DNA of 42,597 nucleotides, taken from assembly GCA_016211195.1 (NCBI GenBank), contig JACQSS010000071.1:1-42597 (forward strand), read 5' to 3'. Of this stretch, positions 1 to 8,460 are shown piece by piece (position 1 is the first letter of the stretch; the number at the start of each line of letters is the position of its first letter). Position numbers and translations under genes: made by a program. The notes below the pieces were generated by a model, which was not told the DNA's origin, searched no databases, and worked only from the letters and a program-made list of their open reading frames with translations. The DNA comes from Candidatus Woesearchaeota archaeon. GTDB taxonomy: Archaea > Nanobdellota > Nanobdellia > Woesearchaeales > JAGVYF01.

Positions 1-2
1 CG

Positions 3-863
3 TATTGCCAAAGCCTTGCACAGAAGCCGCATGAGCAAAAAAAAATCGAGCTCGTCAAACGCCTGTTAAAGAGGGATGGCAGTTGCATCATCGGTGACTA
101 CCTGACTGCACTTTCTAAAACGACGCGCCAGCAACTGGAGCAGTGGAGTCTAGGCCGCAAATCATCTACGGGCAAGGATATGTTCACTGCCCCCATAGGT
201 GAGTGGGTGGAAGGATACAGAGATTTCCTCATAATGCTTGCTAAACAAGAACTGAATATTTTCCTTCAGATGAAGCCCCGTACAGAAAAGGTAGATACAC
301 TGGAGACTGTCTTCAGAAAATATCACCCGGAAAACTATGACAAGGTCTTTAGCGGAGGCCCCTACACAATAGAGGCCACGCGCAATGGCCACCTCATCAA
401 GCAAGCTGCATTGGCCACACAGCAATCCTGCATCCGGCAGGAAGCATTGGAATTTTTTGAAGAGGATGCAGCCGATCCCGGAACACGATACCATATCGCC
501 AAAAGAAAGGGCAAATTGATGGGCTATGTGCGCACGTTTTTTATGCGGAACAATAAAGGGCAGCTGGTCACTGCCATCGACACAATGGAAGTGCCTCATA
601 AGGATTTTGAGAAGCACACAACATTGTTGTCAGCAATGGCATTGGGGACAATCCTCTTCAGTTTTGACAGCGGGGCAAGCTCCGTCATTGGCAAGGAGGG
701 CAGAATCAAATACGTGCGGGAAAGCTTCAGCAATGCCAGCAAGCATGTGTCCTTGACAAAGACAGGACGACTTGATGAGGTTTGGCATTATGAGTTCCAA
801 TGGTCCAGAGATGGCAATGTCTCGGCAGATGCGTATCTGCTTATGACAAACTGGAAAGTATGA
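3..863 (+). CDS. Unrecognised protein, 5' end cut by the window edge
   Basis: The ORF track starts this gene at an ATG at 180, but the same frame has no stop codon back to base 3. The true start may therefore lie outside the window. The upstream part would encode a charged stretch (KKIELVKRLLKRDG) that looks like ordinary coding sequence. I do not recognise the family. The visible protein is soluble-looking, with no membrane segment, and mixes alpha and beta character. Its central part (GKLMGYVRTFF...GQLVTAIDTMEV) faintly recalls acetyltransferase-like strands, but no diagnostic motif is present. No promoter is visible directly before the 180 ATG, which favours the longer reading. A TATA box for the next gene follows within 30 nt of the stop. 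Confidence 0.6.
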   Translation, partial: YCQSLAQKPHEQKKIELVKRLLKRDGSCIIGDYLTALSKTTRQQLEQWSLGRKSSTGKDMFTAPIGEWVEGYRDFLIMLAKQELNIFLQMKPRTEKVDTLETVFRKYHPENYDKVFSGGPYTIEATRNGHLIKQAALATQQSCIRQEALEFFEEDAADPGTRYHIAKRKGKLMGYVRTFFMRNNKGQLVTAIDTMEVPHKDFEKHTTLLSAMALGTILFSFDSGASSVIGKEGRIKYVRESFSNASKHVSLTKTGRLDEVWHYEFQWSRDGNVSADAYLLMTNWKV

Positions 864-888
864 GCTGTAGAATCTTCTTCACCAAATA

Positions 889-898
889 ACTATATAGT
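889..898 (+). promoter_or_regulatory. TATA box of the P-loop kinase-like gene
   Basis: ACTATATAGT is centred about 26 nt before the ATG at 920, the usual archaeal TATA-to-start spacing. A GGAGG lies only 2 nt before the ATG, so close that a nearly leaderless transcript is as likely as Shine-Dalgarno initiation. Confidence 0.55.
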
Positions 899-919
899 GG
901 CCGCTGCTCTCCGGAGGCA

Positions 920-1450
920 ATGACCAAGCTGTATGTCCTCACCGGCGGCCCGGGAACAGGCAAGAGCAGCATTATTCTCGCTCTCGAGCAGCTTGGCGAA
1001 TACGTCATGCGCGAAGCTGCAGAGGATTACATCAAACTGCGACAAGCGCACGGTCAGAAAACGCCATGGACAGAGCCGGATTTTCAGGACAGAATCCTTG
1101 ATTTACAACTCCAGCGGGAAGCCCGCATCCCGAAAGATGCAAAGCGCGCGTTTCTTGACCGCGGCATCCACGATGGTCTCGCGTATGCACAGAAAGGAAC
1201 GCAGACATATGACAGGATACTGACCGAAGCGCAAAAAGCCAGGTATGATACGGTCTTTCTCATTGGAATGTTGGACAGCACTGAAACAACAGAAACGCGC
1301 AGGGAATGCCACGAAGAAGCTGCATTGCTTGGTCAGCAGCTTGCACACATCTACCAGGAGCATGGCTACGAGATGATTGCCCTCAAAGCAGGAACCCTGC
1401 AGGAACGGGTTGCGCGAATCCTGAAGCACGCCGCAAGATATAGTTACTAA
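920..1450 (+). CDS. P-loop NTPase, AAA_28 / NadR-kinase-like
   Basis: A clear Walker A motif (GGPGTGKSS) sits at residues 9-17, directly after a hydrophobic first strand (LYVLTG). FLDRGIHDGLAY near residue 80 fits the second conserved acidic motif seen in small nucleoside or NMN kinases. TRRECHEEA further on supplies the arginine-rich lid-like region. At 176 residues it matches the usual size of AAA_28-type single-domain ATPases. These proteins bind ATP and probably phosphorylate a small metabolite, but the substrate cannot be read from sequence. The gene has its own TATA box and is followed by a separately promoted endonuclease V gene, so it is probably monocistronic. Confidence 0.75.
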   Translation: MTKLYVLTGGPGTGKSSIILALEQLGEYVMREAAEDYIKLRQAHGQKTPWTEPDFQDRILDLQLQREARIPKDAKRAFLDRGIHDGLAYAQKGTQTYDRILTEAQKARYDTVFLIGMLDSTETTETRRECHEEAALLGQQLAHIYQEHGYEMIALKAGTLQERVARILKHAARYSY

Positions 1451-1472
1451 TTGGTAGTTACAAAAAGAAAGA

Positions 1473-1480
1473 TTTAAATA
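1473..1480 (+). promoter_or_regulatory. TATA box of the endonuclease V homologue
   Basis: TTTAAATA lies about 40 nt before the ATG at 1518, leaving a short leader. It sits in the 67-nt gap after the P-loop gene. Confidence 0.45.
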
Positions 1481-1517
1481 GAGCTTACCCACCCCACCAG
1501 TAAAAAGGGCGACGGCA

Positions 1518-2165
1518 ATGTATCTTGATCTTGGAAAGCTGAAAAAAGAGCAACTCAAGCTCGCAAAGAGTATTGTCACCCGTGACGATTTCGAAAGCTC
1601 GGATCTGCTGGGAGGCTGCGACTTCTCGTACTGGGACAAGACGATTGCATGCACAATCGTGGTTTATGACACAAAAGAGAAAAAAATTGTTGAGAGCCAG
1701 ACAGCATTAGGAGAGATCCCGTTTCCATACATTCCGGATTTGCTTTTCTATCGTGAAGGACCAATTGCCATTGAAACATACCATCAACTTCAGATAAGGC
1801 CATCGATTATGTTTGTTGCGGGGCAAGGCATCCTCCACCCACGGGGCATAGGCATTGCATCGCAATTGGGACTTGTTCTCGATATCCCGACAATAGGCAT
1901 TGCGCACAAGCCATTATTCGGCGAGATACGGGGAAATGACATCTATTGCAAGCAGGAAAAGGCAGGCGCAGCACTGGTCACACGGCAGTTCAGTAAACCC
2001 ATCATCATCTCCCCGGGCTACAAGGTCAGCCTGAAGACAGCCATTCAATTAATGAAAGATAACTGCATCATGCCCCACAAGCTGCCTGAGCCATTGCATC
2101 TCGCACACAAGTATGCAACAAAACGAAAGAAGGACGCGACAGGAAAAGACGACGATGATGCATAA
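1518..2165 (+). CDS. nfi: Endonuclease V homologue with altered active site
   Basis: Endonuclease V nicks DNA one nucleotide 3' of deaminated bases such as hypoxanthine. Family landmarks are present in order: GCDFSY with D35, the wedge PYIPDLLFYREGP with E80, then GQGILHPRG with H107 and PTIGIA. Spacing matches Thermotoga maritima EndoV (D43, E89, D110, H116, K139) almost exactly. However, the position of the third metal-binding Asp is Ala101 (codon gcg), and that of the active-site Lys is His130. DNA recognition parts look intact, so the protein may bind lesions without cutting, or use different chemistry. The reading frame is otherwise clean and 215 residues is normal for the family, so it does not look like a decaying gene. 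Confidence 0.88.
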   Translation: MYLDLGKLKKEQLKLAKSIVTRDDFESSDLLGGCDFSYWDKTIACTIVVYDTKEKKIVESQTALGEIPFPYIPDLLFYREGPIAIETYHQLQIRPSIMFVAGQGILHPRGIGIASQLGLVLDIPTIGIAHKPLFGEIRGNDIYCKQEKAGAALVTRQFSKPIIISPGYKVSLKTAIQLMKDNCIMPHKLPEPLHLAHKYATKRKKDATGKDDDDA

Positions 2166-2176
2166 ATCCCTAAACC

Positions 2177-2184
2177 TTTATAAA
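2177..2184 (+). promoter_or_regulatory. TATA box of rpoL
   Basis: TTTATAAA lies about 38 nt before the rpoL ATG. A GGTGGT at 2208-2213, 5 nt before the ATG, is a good ribosome binding site, so this mRNA probably has a short leader. Confidence 0.6.
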
Positions 2185-2218
2185 CCGCTACCTTTTCCTT
2201 CCCGTCAGGTGGTCATTC

Positions 2219-2479
2219 ATGGAGCTTAAAGTCATTGAACAGACGGATAAAACATTCGTTTTCGAGATTGTTGGCGAGGATCACACGTTCTGCAATGCGC
2301 TCAAGGACGAGCTGGCACAGGACGAGGACGTCAAGTTCACATCGTACAAGATAGAGCACCCCCTCATCGGCATTCCAAAGTTTTTTGTTGAGATGAAGAA
2401 AGGGGATGCCAAAAAGGCGCTTGCAGGCGCAGCCAAACGGCTGAAGAAAAACCTCGAGAAGGTACAGGACCAGTTCTGA
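2219..2479 (+). CDS. rpoL: DNA-directed RNA polymerase subunit Rpo11 (RpoL)
   Basis: Rpo11 pairs with Rpo3 to form the alpha-like assembly platform of archaeal RNA polymerase. The 86-residue length is typical. The family signature EDHTFCNALKDEL (residues 20-32) and the following YKIEHPLIGIPKFFVE are close to archaeal and eukaryotic Rpb11 sequences. A lysine-rich C-terminal helix (KKALAGAAKRLKKNL) follows, as in the dimerisation helix. This gene is the best single piece of evidence that the DNA is archaeal. Its stop codon overlaps the start of the next ORF (TGATG), suggesting translational coupling. Confidence 0.95.
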   Translation: MELKVIEQTDKTFVFEIVGEDHTFCNALKDELAQDEDVKFTSYKIEHPLIGIPKFFVEMKKGDAKKALAGAAKRLKKNLEKVQDQF

Positions 2480-2838
2480 TGCCCTATATCCCACGGGAGG
2501 GCTATTCCCGGCAGATTCTCGAGACAATTGTGCTCGGCTCCAACATATTGGATGTGTGCAAAGAAAGTCTCCTTTTTTCGCTTCGTGGCTATGTAGCCTA
2601 TAAACTGACGCCAGTCAATGGCATCTTCCATATTGAGGATGGAGAAGGCAGACTCTTGTATAAGGGACGCCTGCAGGATTGGCAGGAGAATACGACGCTG
2701 CAAGACGAGCAACTCATTATTTCATATATCCTGCAAAAAGGGGAAGAATATTTCTTTGGCTATGATGCTAATAATGATCCTTCTTTAGCAGTTCAGCAAA
2801 AACGTAGACTGCGAAAGCAAAGAAAATCGCGCCGATGA
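2479..2838 (+). CDS. Small unrecognised protein coupled to rpoL
   Basis: The ATG overlaps the rpoL stop codon by one base, a typical translational-coupling arrangement, which argues that this 119-residue ORF is real. The protein is soluble-looking and ends in a very basic tail (KRRLRKQRKSRR) that could bind nucleic acid. I recognise no family. Its last 71 nt overlap, tail to tail, the 3' end of the large minus-strand surface protein gene, so the basic tail is partly antisense to that protein's C-terminal membrane helix. A shorter natural protein or a chance ORF is possible. Confidence 0.55.
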   Translation: MPYIPREGYSRQILETIVLGSNILDVCKESLLFSLRGYVAYKLTPVNGIFHIEDGEGRLLYKGRLQDWQENTTLQDEQLIISYILQKGEEYFFGYDANNDPSLAVQQKRRLRKQRKSRR

Positions 2839-5236
2839 GTGCATAGATATGCATTGGTGAGACGGATGAGACAGTCGGTTCACCTTGTATCAGAGGTGCC
2901 ACCTGCATTTTCTTGACAAATGGCTGGTTCACGATGATGTGATCTACCCGCTCAGTATCCATTTCCTGCACATCAAGTCGAGTCTGTTCATCGCACGATG
3001 CAACAGCGAGGGAGACAGTCTGTTCATGCTCAAGTTTGTCTTTCCTGTAGATTCGTGCAGTGACGGGATAATCACCCGGTGCAAGCTCTGCATGGACATC
3101 AATGGAAGTACTGTAGAGGTATTCGCTGTCTTTTGATGCATCATCAGTCAGTTTCAGGTTATCTTCTGCAAAATCAAGCCCAAGCGCGCGGCTTGTCACC
3201 TCAACGCGGACATCTTCTTCATCATTCCTGCCGAGATTTTTGAAATGCACTTCGACAAGCGCATTCCCAGCACATGATTCCTGCCTGCTTATATCGACTT
3301 TGACAATGCGCAGATCATGCAAATCTTTTTCAATACTCAATGATATCGTCGCTTTCACGATATGCTGCTGGTTGAATTCATCCACACCCGTCGCCTCTAT
3401 CTCAAGCAGATAGGTCTTATCTTCGACATCGAGCGGGATGGTGAACAGCAGTGTCTTCCGGGAGGAAGTACCAGCAAGGAGCGACCCGATCTTTGCGCTC
3501 TCATCCACGTCATCACCGTCTGCTTCAAGCCCCTTAATGACTGCATCAAGCGTGATATCACTGATATCAAGATTCTCACTCCGCAGATAATCGTTCGAGA
3601 GCTCAAGCCCCAAAGACAGCATCGAGCCCGGATGTACCTTTGTCAGCACAGAGCCGTCAACAAGATGGCGTCTGCTCTCATCGTCAATCCGCGCAGTTAT
3701 ATCCGTGAAGATAAGCTTTGACTGCAAGGAGACAGTAAGAGGGATTGTCTTGTTTGCTATCTCATTGGCGGATATGTGTAATGTACCGAGCCGTACATTC
3801 CTGACGTCCTGGCCAGATGGCACAAACGTCGACAGAACAATAGTCCTGCTCTCTCCTGCTGCAAGCGTATATGGCCCAAGCTGCTTACCCGTTACGCCGG
3901 CAGATGTTATGTTGACATCATATCCTCCGTCAGGAAGCAATGCAAGACGCACATTGGTCAGCGATTCTGTGCCTGCATTGGCCAAAACAATGCTCTGTGT
4001 TGACTGTTCGCCTTTCCTGGCACTGATCAAAACGCTCGCCGGCGCTGTCAGTGAATAGACGCTTGCATAGTCGACAACCTTATATTGTGAGAAGGATGGA
4101 ACAGTGAATGTCACTGTTGATGCTGAGCGCCCGGTGATAATACAAGTAGTGCACGGGGTGGCTGGCGTGCCGGTGAATGATACACTGGTGACGATAAAGG
4201 GATTGGGAACAAGTGCTGCGAGCGTGATGGTTGCGTTCCGTGTAAGCTGAGGGAACAATGAGCCGTCTAGTGCAACACTATCAGCGGTGATGCGAACTCC
4301 GGCGTCAACATCAACGACATCACTCAAGTCAATTTCCTGTGCACCGAAGTCAATGCGGCTCGTACCACGGGAAAAGACCACGTCCCTCGCCCTATTTATG
4401 CCGTTGGAACTATTGTAGGTCAATGCCAAAGCAGCAGAGACAGGCACAGAACTAACAGTCAGGTTCCATGCTTTAGTGATAGTAAACTCGCTGTCAGACA
4501 CAATGACTGTAACCGTATGATTGCCCAGTGCATGCTGGGCTGCAGTAAAAGTGAAAGAGGATGATGTCCCAGCCAATGACCCGTCAACCTGCCATGCGAT
4601 GGCAGCATTATTCTGTGCATCAGTCACATTGACATTAAATGGTTGCGTTTTATCTTCACCAAGGATAATTATTGTCTTGTCTGGAGACGTGACGAGGCTT
4701 GGTGCTGAATTGAATGCGATGTTAATTGCACCGGGCGTTCCTCCCAATGGGCTTTGCCTGAACAGCGTATTGATCGTATTCGTCCGTTCAATGGTCTTGT
4801 TGTTATTATCTGCAAGTGAGGCAAAAGAAGTATAATCAACGGTGTCGACTACCACACCATTGCCATCGGTGAGCGTGACGGTTTTACCGCCATTAGTGAG
4901 CTCAAACTGCCCATCAACGGCTGCATAGCCGTCACTGCCATTCCACACACCATCGTGATTGCCATACTCTGTAGCGAAGCTCACATTTCCGAGAAGCTTG
5001 CGCGCAACAATGAGGTAGCCTCCAGCGGGAATAACTGCATCCTCAAAGTGATTGCCATCTATTTTGTATGCAGCAACATCAACAGTGGAAGTGCCATCAT
5101 TGACCAACTCCACCCATTCAAGGCTGTCATCATCACCAACAGGGCTATACATTATTTCATTAATGGCGACTTTCGCTTGCACTGCCGGGATGGAAAAGAA
5201 GAGCAGGGCAAAAATGGTCACGAGTGTTCGATTCAT
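2768..5236 (-). CDS. Membrane-anchored surface protein with lamin-tail (LTD) domain
   Basis: An N-terminal signal peptide (residues 1-21, ending AVQA) is followed by an LTD domain at about 22-150: INEIMYSP, then EWVELVND, later an AGGYLIVARK strand. Beta-rich, Ig-like repeats fill the middle (SPDKTIIILGEDKTQPFNV and onward). The last 30 residues hold one membrane helix (IYALIGAIFFAFAVYVFAEL) and a short basic tail, so most of the 822 residues face outside. The C-terminal third resembles that of the next gene (compare SLSIEKDLHDLRIVKVDIS with FVLEVSRKPNEISIQKVTL). Both are probably cell-envelope proteins and possible glycosylation targets. A TATA-like CATTTATATATGAG lies about 30 nt before the start. 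Confidence 0.82.
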   Translation of the reverse strand: MNRTLVTIFALLFFSIPAVQAKVAINEIMYSPVGDDDSLEWVELVNDGTSTVDVAAYKIDGNHFEDAVIPAGGYLIVARKLLGNVSFATEYGNHDGVWNGSDGYAAVDGQFELTNGGKTVTLTDGNGVVVDTVDYTSFASLADNNNKTIERTNTINTLFRQSPLGGTPGAINIAFNSAPSLVTSPDKTIIILGEDKTQPFNVNVTDAQNNAAIAWQVDGSLAGTSSSFTFTAAQHALGNHTVTVIVSDSEFTITKAWNLTVSSVPVSAALALTYNSSNGINRARDVVFSRGTSRIDFGAQEIDLSDVVDVDAGVRITADSVALDGSLFPQLTRNATITLAALVPNPFIVTSVSFTGTPATPCTTCIITGRSASTVTFTVPSFSQYKVVDYASVYSLTAPASVLISARKGEQSTQSIVLANAGTESLTNVRLALLPDGGYDVNITSAGVTGKQLGPYTLAAGESRTIVLSTFVPSGQDVRNVRLGTLHISANEIANKTIPLTVSLQSKLIFTDITARIDDESRRHLVDGSVLTKVHPGSMLSLGLELSNDYLRSENLDISDITLDAVIKGLEADGDDVDESAKIGSLLAGTSSRKTLLFTIPLDVEDKTYLLEIEATGVDEFNQQHIVKATISLSIEKDLHDLRIVKVDISRQESCAGNALVEVHFKNLGRNDEEDVRVEVTSRALGLDFAEDNLKLTDDASKDSEYLYSTSIDVHAELAPGDYPVTARIYRKDKLEHEQTVSLAVASCDEQTRLDVQEMDTERVDHIIVNQPFVKKMQVAPLIQGEPTVSSVSPMHIYALIGAIFFAFAVYVFAELLKKDHY

Positions 5237-5278
5237 TTTGTTACTTGCCGGTGATTATGACTCATATATAAATGTTGC

Positions 5279-6904
5279 TCACTCTTTCAGCAAAATCCAG
5301 AACAGCAGGATGACTGTCCCCATTGCTGCAAGCATAGAGAGACCAAGCACAGGATACACCCACAGAGCAGTCTCCTGCTTTACCACCTCAACTGGCGCGA
5401 GCGGCACAAGATCAGACTCACTGGTCTCCACTGCTGGCTCTGTTTTTTCTTCCAGTTCCTGTCTGGTCTGTTCCACAACATCCTTTAGCTTGGCTGCACA
5501 GTCAGGGATATCAAGCACAAGTGCATCAGTTGCACTCACCTTGTCAGTATCATAAAATGCCTCTATCTGGATTGTTGCCTTGCCTGGCTTGAGTTGTAAG
5601 ACAAATTTCTCTTCCTGCGTATCATCGCGCGCAAGACGGAAGGGCATCTTCTTTTCAGCAAAGTCAAGTTCCTTGCTCTGCACATGGACACTGGCCTTTT
5701 CCTCATGGGAGTTACCCGTATTATGGAGCAGAACAGTGAGCGTTGCCTGCTTTGTGGTGCAGGCTGGCTTTTCCGGGCTCAGCGTGACCTTCTGGATACT
5801 GATCTCATTCGGTTTCCTGCTCACTTCAAGGACAAATGACATCTGTTCGCCATGAATGGCACCATTGTCATCCTGCCCAGTGACTTCCAAGGTAATTTTA
5901 TAGGTGCCGCCCTGCGCATCGTCTTCCACATGGAACGTGAGCGAGCCTGTTTCAATAGAATCAGCCCTGACATCGTTGATATCAAGCTTGTTGTCGATGT
6001 CAAATGTCTTCGTGTTGGTGTCTATGTTGACGACGACGTCATTCATGTCAAGGTCTTCATTCTCGCTTGACGAGTACAGGTTCTCAAGATCAACATCCAG
6101 CTGCACAATATCGCGGATCTTCAGATTCTCGACCCGATCACTTTCATCGACACTCTTTGTCCTTCCGCGGACAATGACAGTAACATCGCGTATGACTAAC
6201 ATATTGGCAGCCTGCATCTCAAGCGGCTGCTTTGTAGTAAGCGAGACATTATTGCTTCGTGCTGTCCCCGTCAATTCGCCCAAGAGGAGTCGCGGACTTG
6301 TTTTGTCTGGGAAAAAGGCATCGAGGTCTTCAGGGACCCGTGCTTTGACGGTAACCGTCGCTTCCACACCCGGATCAAGCGTTGACGGTACACCTGAGAA
6401 GGTAACATTAAACTTGCTTGCAGCGTTCGAGGAAAATGCGATAGTGGTGAGTGGGGTCGTTCCTGTGTTTTTGATGGTCATCTTTTCTTCGACATAAACA
6501 TTCTTGCGGGAATCATCAAAAGCTGCAGGATTGGAGCGGCGCTGCTTTGGCCCGCCAAGCAGAGGTGCTGAAAAGCTGAGTGCAGAGTTTTGCGTACTCT
6601 CAAGCGTGTAAGATTGAGTTACCTGCTGAGTCCCATTGCTGACTGAAATCGTGATATTATTGCTGCCAATCGCTGCAGGCAGGAAAGAGATAAAGCCGGA
6701 TGTTGTATTAATTGTCATTCCACTGGGTGCAGTGGACAAGGAATAGGTTAGATTTGCCACACCATCAAGACTGGTCGTGACCTGATAGGTATACTGAGTC
6801 CCCACAGTCGCCTGTGTCGGGGCTGTACTAGTAATAGTTAAGTTCGCTGCTGAAACCAAGGGCAGTAAGAGCAGGGCCACCAACAAGGACATCACAGATT
6901 TCAT
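5279..6904 (-). CDS. Membrane-anchored Ig-like surface protein
   Basis: A signal peptide (MKSVMSLLVALLLLPLVSAA) is followed by a putative-Ig (He_PIG-type) domain at about 20-105. It carries the usual pattern of such domains (TVGTQYTYQV, then PSGMTINTTSGFISFLP). Two or more CARDB-like beta domains follow, then a Glu-rich stalk near residue 480-505 and one C-terminal membrane helix (WVYPVLGLSMLAAMGTVILLFW). The start is supported by a strong ribosome site, GGAGGAG, about 4-10 nt upstream. It lies 42 nt upstream of the LTD protein on the same strand and shares its C-terminal architecture, so the two may be an old tandem duplication. Function is structural or adhesive by inference. Confidence 0.8.
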   Translation of the reverse strand: MKSVMSLLVALLLLPLVSAANLTITSTAPTQATVGTQYTYQVTTSLDGVANLTYSLSTAPSGMTINTTSGFISFLPAAIGSNNITISVSNGTQQVTQSYTLESTQNSALSFSAPLLGGPKQRRSNPAAFDDSRKNVYVEEKMTIKNTGTTPLTTIAFSSNAASKFNVTFSGVPSTLDPGVEATVTVKARVPEDLDAFFPDKTSPRLLLGELTGTARSNNVSLTTKQPLEMQAANMLVIRDVTVIVRGRTKSVDESDRVENLKIRDIVQLDVDLENLYSSSENEDLDMNDVVVNIDTNTKTFDIDNKLDINDVRADSIETGSLTFHVEDDAQGGTYKITLEVTGQDDNGAIHGEQMSFVLEVSRKPNEISIQKVTLSPEKPACTTKQATLTVLLHNTGNSHEEKASVHVQSKELDFAEKKMPFRLARDDTQEEKFVLQLKPGKATIQIEAFYDTDKVSATDALVLDIPDCAAKLKDVVEQTRQELEEKTEPAVETSESDLVPLAPVEVVKQETALWVYPVLGLSMLAAMGTVILLFWILLKE

Positions 6905-6974
6905 CTTCTCTCCTCCAGTAGTTTTTACTGAATAGGGACGCTTTTTTTACAACCTATAAAAAGCTATCTATCGT

Positions 6975-8417
6975 TCAGCGGAGCAGCTGCATGGCAACCT
7001 GTTCAAGGCAATGCAGCAAGGCAATCATTCCCTCAGTATCTTGCTTGCAATACATCAGCAGAGCCTTCCTCAGAGAGGGGTTTTGTTTTCTCTCTTTGTA
7101 CGTCATCTGCAAGAACTCCCGTGCTGCCTGATCGCCTTTGCTGACTTCCAAATGATTATAGCTCTTCCCCGTCAGAGCAGGAAGCACTGCCTTGATAGAG
7201 CAGCTCCCGTGCTGTGCGGGATGGTAATACCAGAAATTCCTGAAAGGGATGAGGAGGTCATCGAGCCGTTCAATAACTGATGCAAGCCATTTTTCCTCAG
7301 GATAGGTGTCAAGCAAGTCACGCAGGATGCCTTGTTCAAACATTTTGTTGTAAGCCAACACTGTGCCCGTGCTTCTGATAGCACGGAGTGTGTCAACCAC
7401 AGCACGTCGGGGGTCTTCGGGACTATCTGCAAGGAATGCAACATGGTCCGGTGTGCTGCCTGGTTGCTGGATGATGTGCAATGAGAGCTGAAACGGAACC
7501 TGTTGGTATGGATGTGTGCCATCAAAGAGCGGCACTGCGGGATTCACTGCTTCAAAGTCAAGCAGATACAGAGGATAGTGCAACCCCGCAAGGAACTCCT
7601 TTATATGGGCGGGTTCTGTGTGCGCCTGGCCAGTTTGGATGCAATCACGCTGGATACGCTGTTTCTGATTTAATAGATGGTCCGGCAAGTCGGTAATGAG
7701 AGTAGTATTCTGGTTAAGAAATGCATACGCCCGTTTGCCGAACTGGTATAATTCAGTAACATTATGGTCCGGCAGGCCTGTCATACACACAGGACAATCT
7801 TTTGGGTCAATGCATTCGGTGCCGAGCTGGGGATGAGGCATGGGACCTTGGATGATGGCCATCAGATCATTGAGATTATTTTCGACAGATGGCAACAAGG
7901 ATGTCACTTGTTCAGTGACATCTTCGCACGAGAATAATTGCTGCGGATCAATATCTCCGTGTCGCACATACTCACTGTTGACATGCATGAGGTGGCATCG
8001 CCTGATGCGGATACCTGCACCCTCAAGGCAGTAACGCTGGAATGCAACATCATGCAGATGTTCTTCTGTGACCTGCGTTGAGCTTTTCACTTCTATCAGA
8101 TCCCAGTCCCCATCCACCGGTACCAGGATATCAACACGACAGTATGCATCTCCATGGATGAAGCTGGCTTCGAAGATAGTCTTGCGCTGTACAACCAATT
8201 CCTTCGTTCTAGTGAGCGTATGATTAAAACCCTTATCCCACTCTACTTCTATGCCAAGAGGATACAGCTTCTTGGCAAATGCACCCACTTCATGTCCCTG
8301 ATCGAACAATGCCTGCGTGGCGTCATCAACTGGTGGAATCATATCTGGCGCATTATACACGCACCAGAGCTGCCGGGGACAGTGCAAACCGATGAGGTAC
8401 TTTGATTTTGAGAGCAT
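6975..8417 (-). CDS. DUF2779 protein: Cas4-like nuclease fused to DEDD-like exonuclease
   Basis: The ORF track starts at 8468, but the ATG at 8417 (MLSKSKYLIG) is preferred. DUF2779 proteins begin this way, and a minus-strand TATA box (8440-8448) sits about 27 nt upstream of it. The N-terminal half has a PD-(D/E)XK-like core: AYCRVDILVPV, then WDLIEVKSST near residue 110. A cysteine pair in the middle (CIDPKDCPVC) could help hold an iron-sulfur cluster, as in Cas4-type nucleases. The C-terminal half carries a DEDD-type exonuclease pattern: LDFEAVNP near 283, AYNKMFEQG, and YCKQDTEGM near 455. The family is thought to be nucleolytic but its biological role is unknown. No cas genes are nearby. 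Confidence 0.8.
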   Translation of the reverse strand: MLSKSKYLIGLHCPRQLWCVYNAPDMIPPVDDATQALFDQGHEVGAFAKKLYPLGIEVEWDKGFNHTLTRTKELVVQRKTIFEASFIHGDAYCRVDILVPVDGDWDLIEVKSSTQVTEEHLHDVAFQRYCLEGAGIRIRRCHLMHVNSEYVRHGDIDPQQLFSCEDVTEQVTSLLPSVENNLNDLMAIIQGPMPHPQLGTECIDPKDCPVCMTGLPDHNVTELYQFGKRAYAFLNQNTTLITDLPDHLLNQKQRIQRDCIQTGQAHTEPAHIKEFLAGLHYPLYLLDFEAVNPAVPLFDGTHPYQQVPFQLSLHIIQQPGSTPDHVAFLADSPEDPRRAVVDTLRAIRSTGTVLAYNKMFEQGILRDLLDTYPEEKWLASVIERLDDLLIPFRNFWYYHPAQHGSCSIKAVLPALTGKSYNHLEVSKGDQAAREFLQMTYKERKQNPSLRKALLMYCKQDTEGMIALLHCLEQVAMQLLR

Positions 8418-8439
8418 CAGAAAGGGAAAGACGACAACC

Positions 8440-8448
8440 AATATAAAA
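8440..8448 (-). promoter_or_regulatory. TATA box of the DUF2779 gene
   Basis: On the minus strand TTTATATTG lies about 27 nt before the chosen ATG at 8417. The MITE-like element starts only about 12 bp upstream, leaving this core promoter intact. Confidence 0.55.
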
Positions 8449-8451
8449 CAT

Positions 8452-8460
8452 ACGTGAAGC
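8452..8460. repeat. Left 9-bp target-site duplication of element A1
   Basis: ACGTGAAGC directly precedes the element and is repeated exactly at 8627-8635 directly after it. Confidence 0.85.

Noticed and set aside
5904-6497. 197-residue plus-strand ORF opposite the Ig-like surface protein
   Set aside because: Ser/Thr-rich shadow with no promoter or ribosome site; the minus-strand gene has a signal peptide and membrane anchor.
6975-8417. Calling the DUF2779 gene a CRISPR Cas4
   Set aside because: It has a Cas4-like fold motif, but the second exonuclease-like half and the lack of cas neighbours or repeats argue against it.
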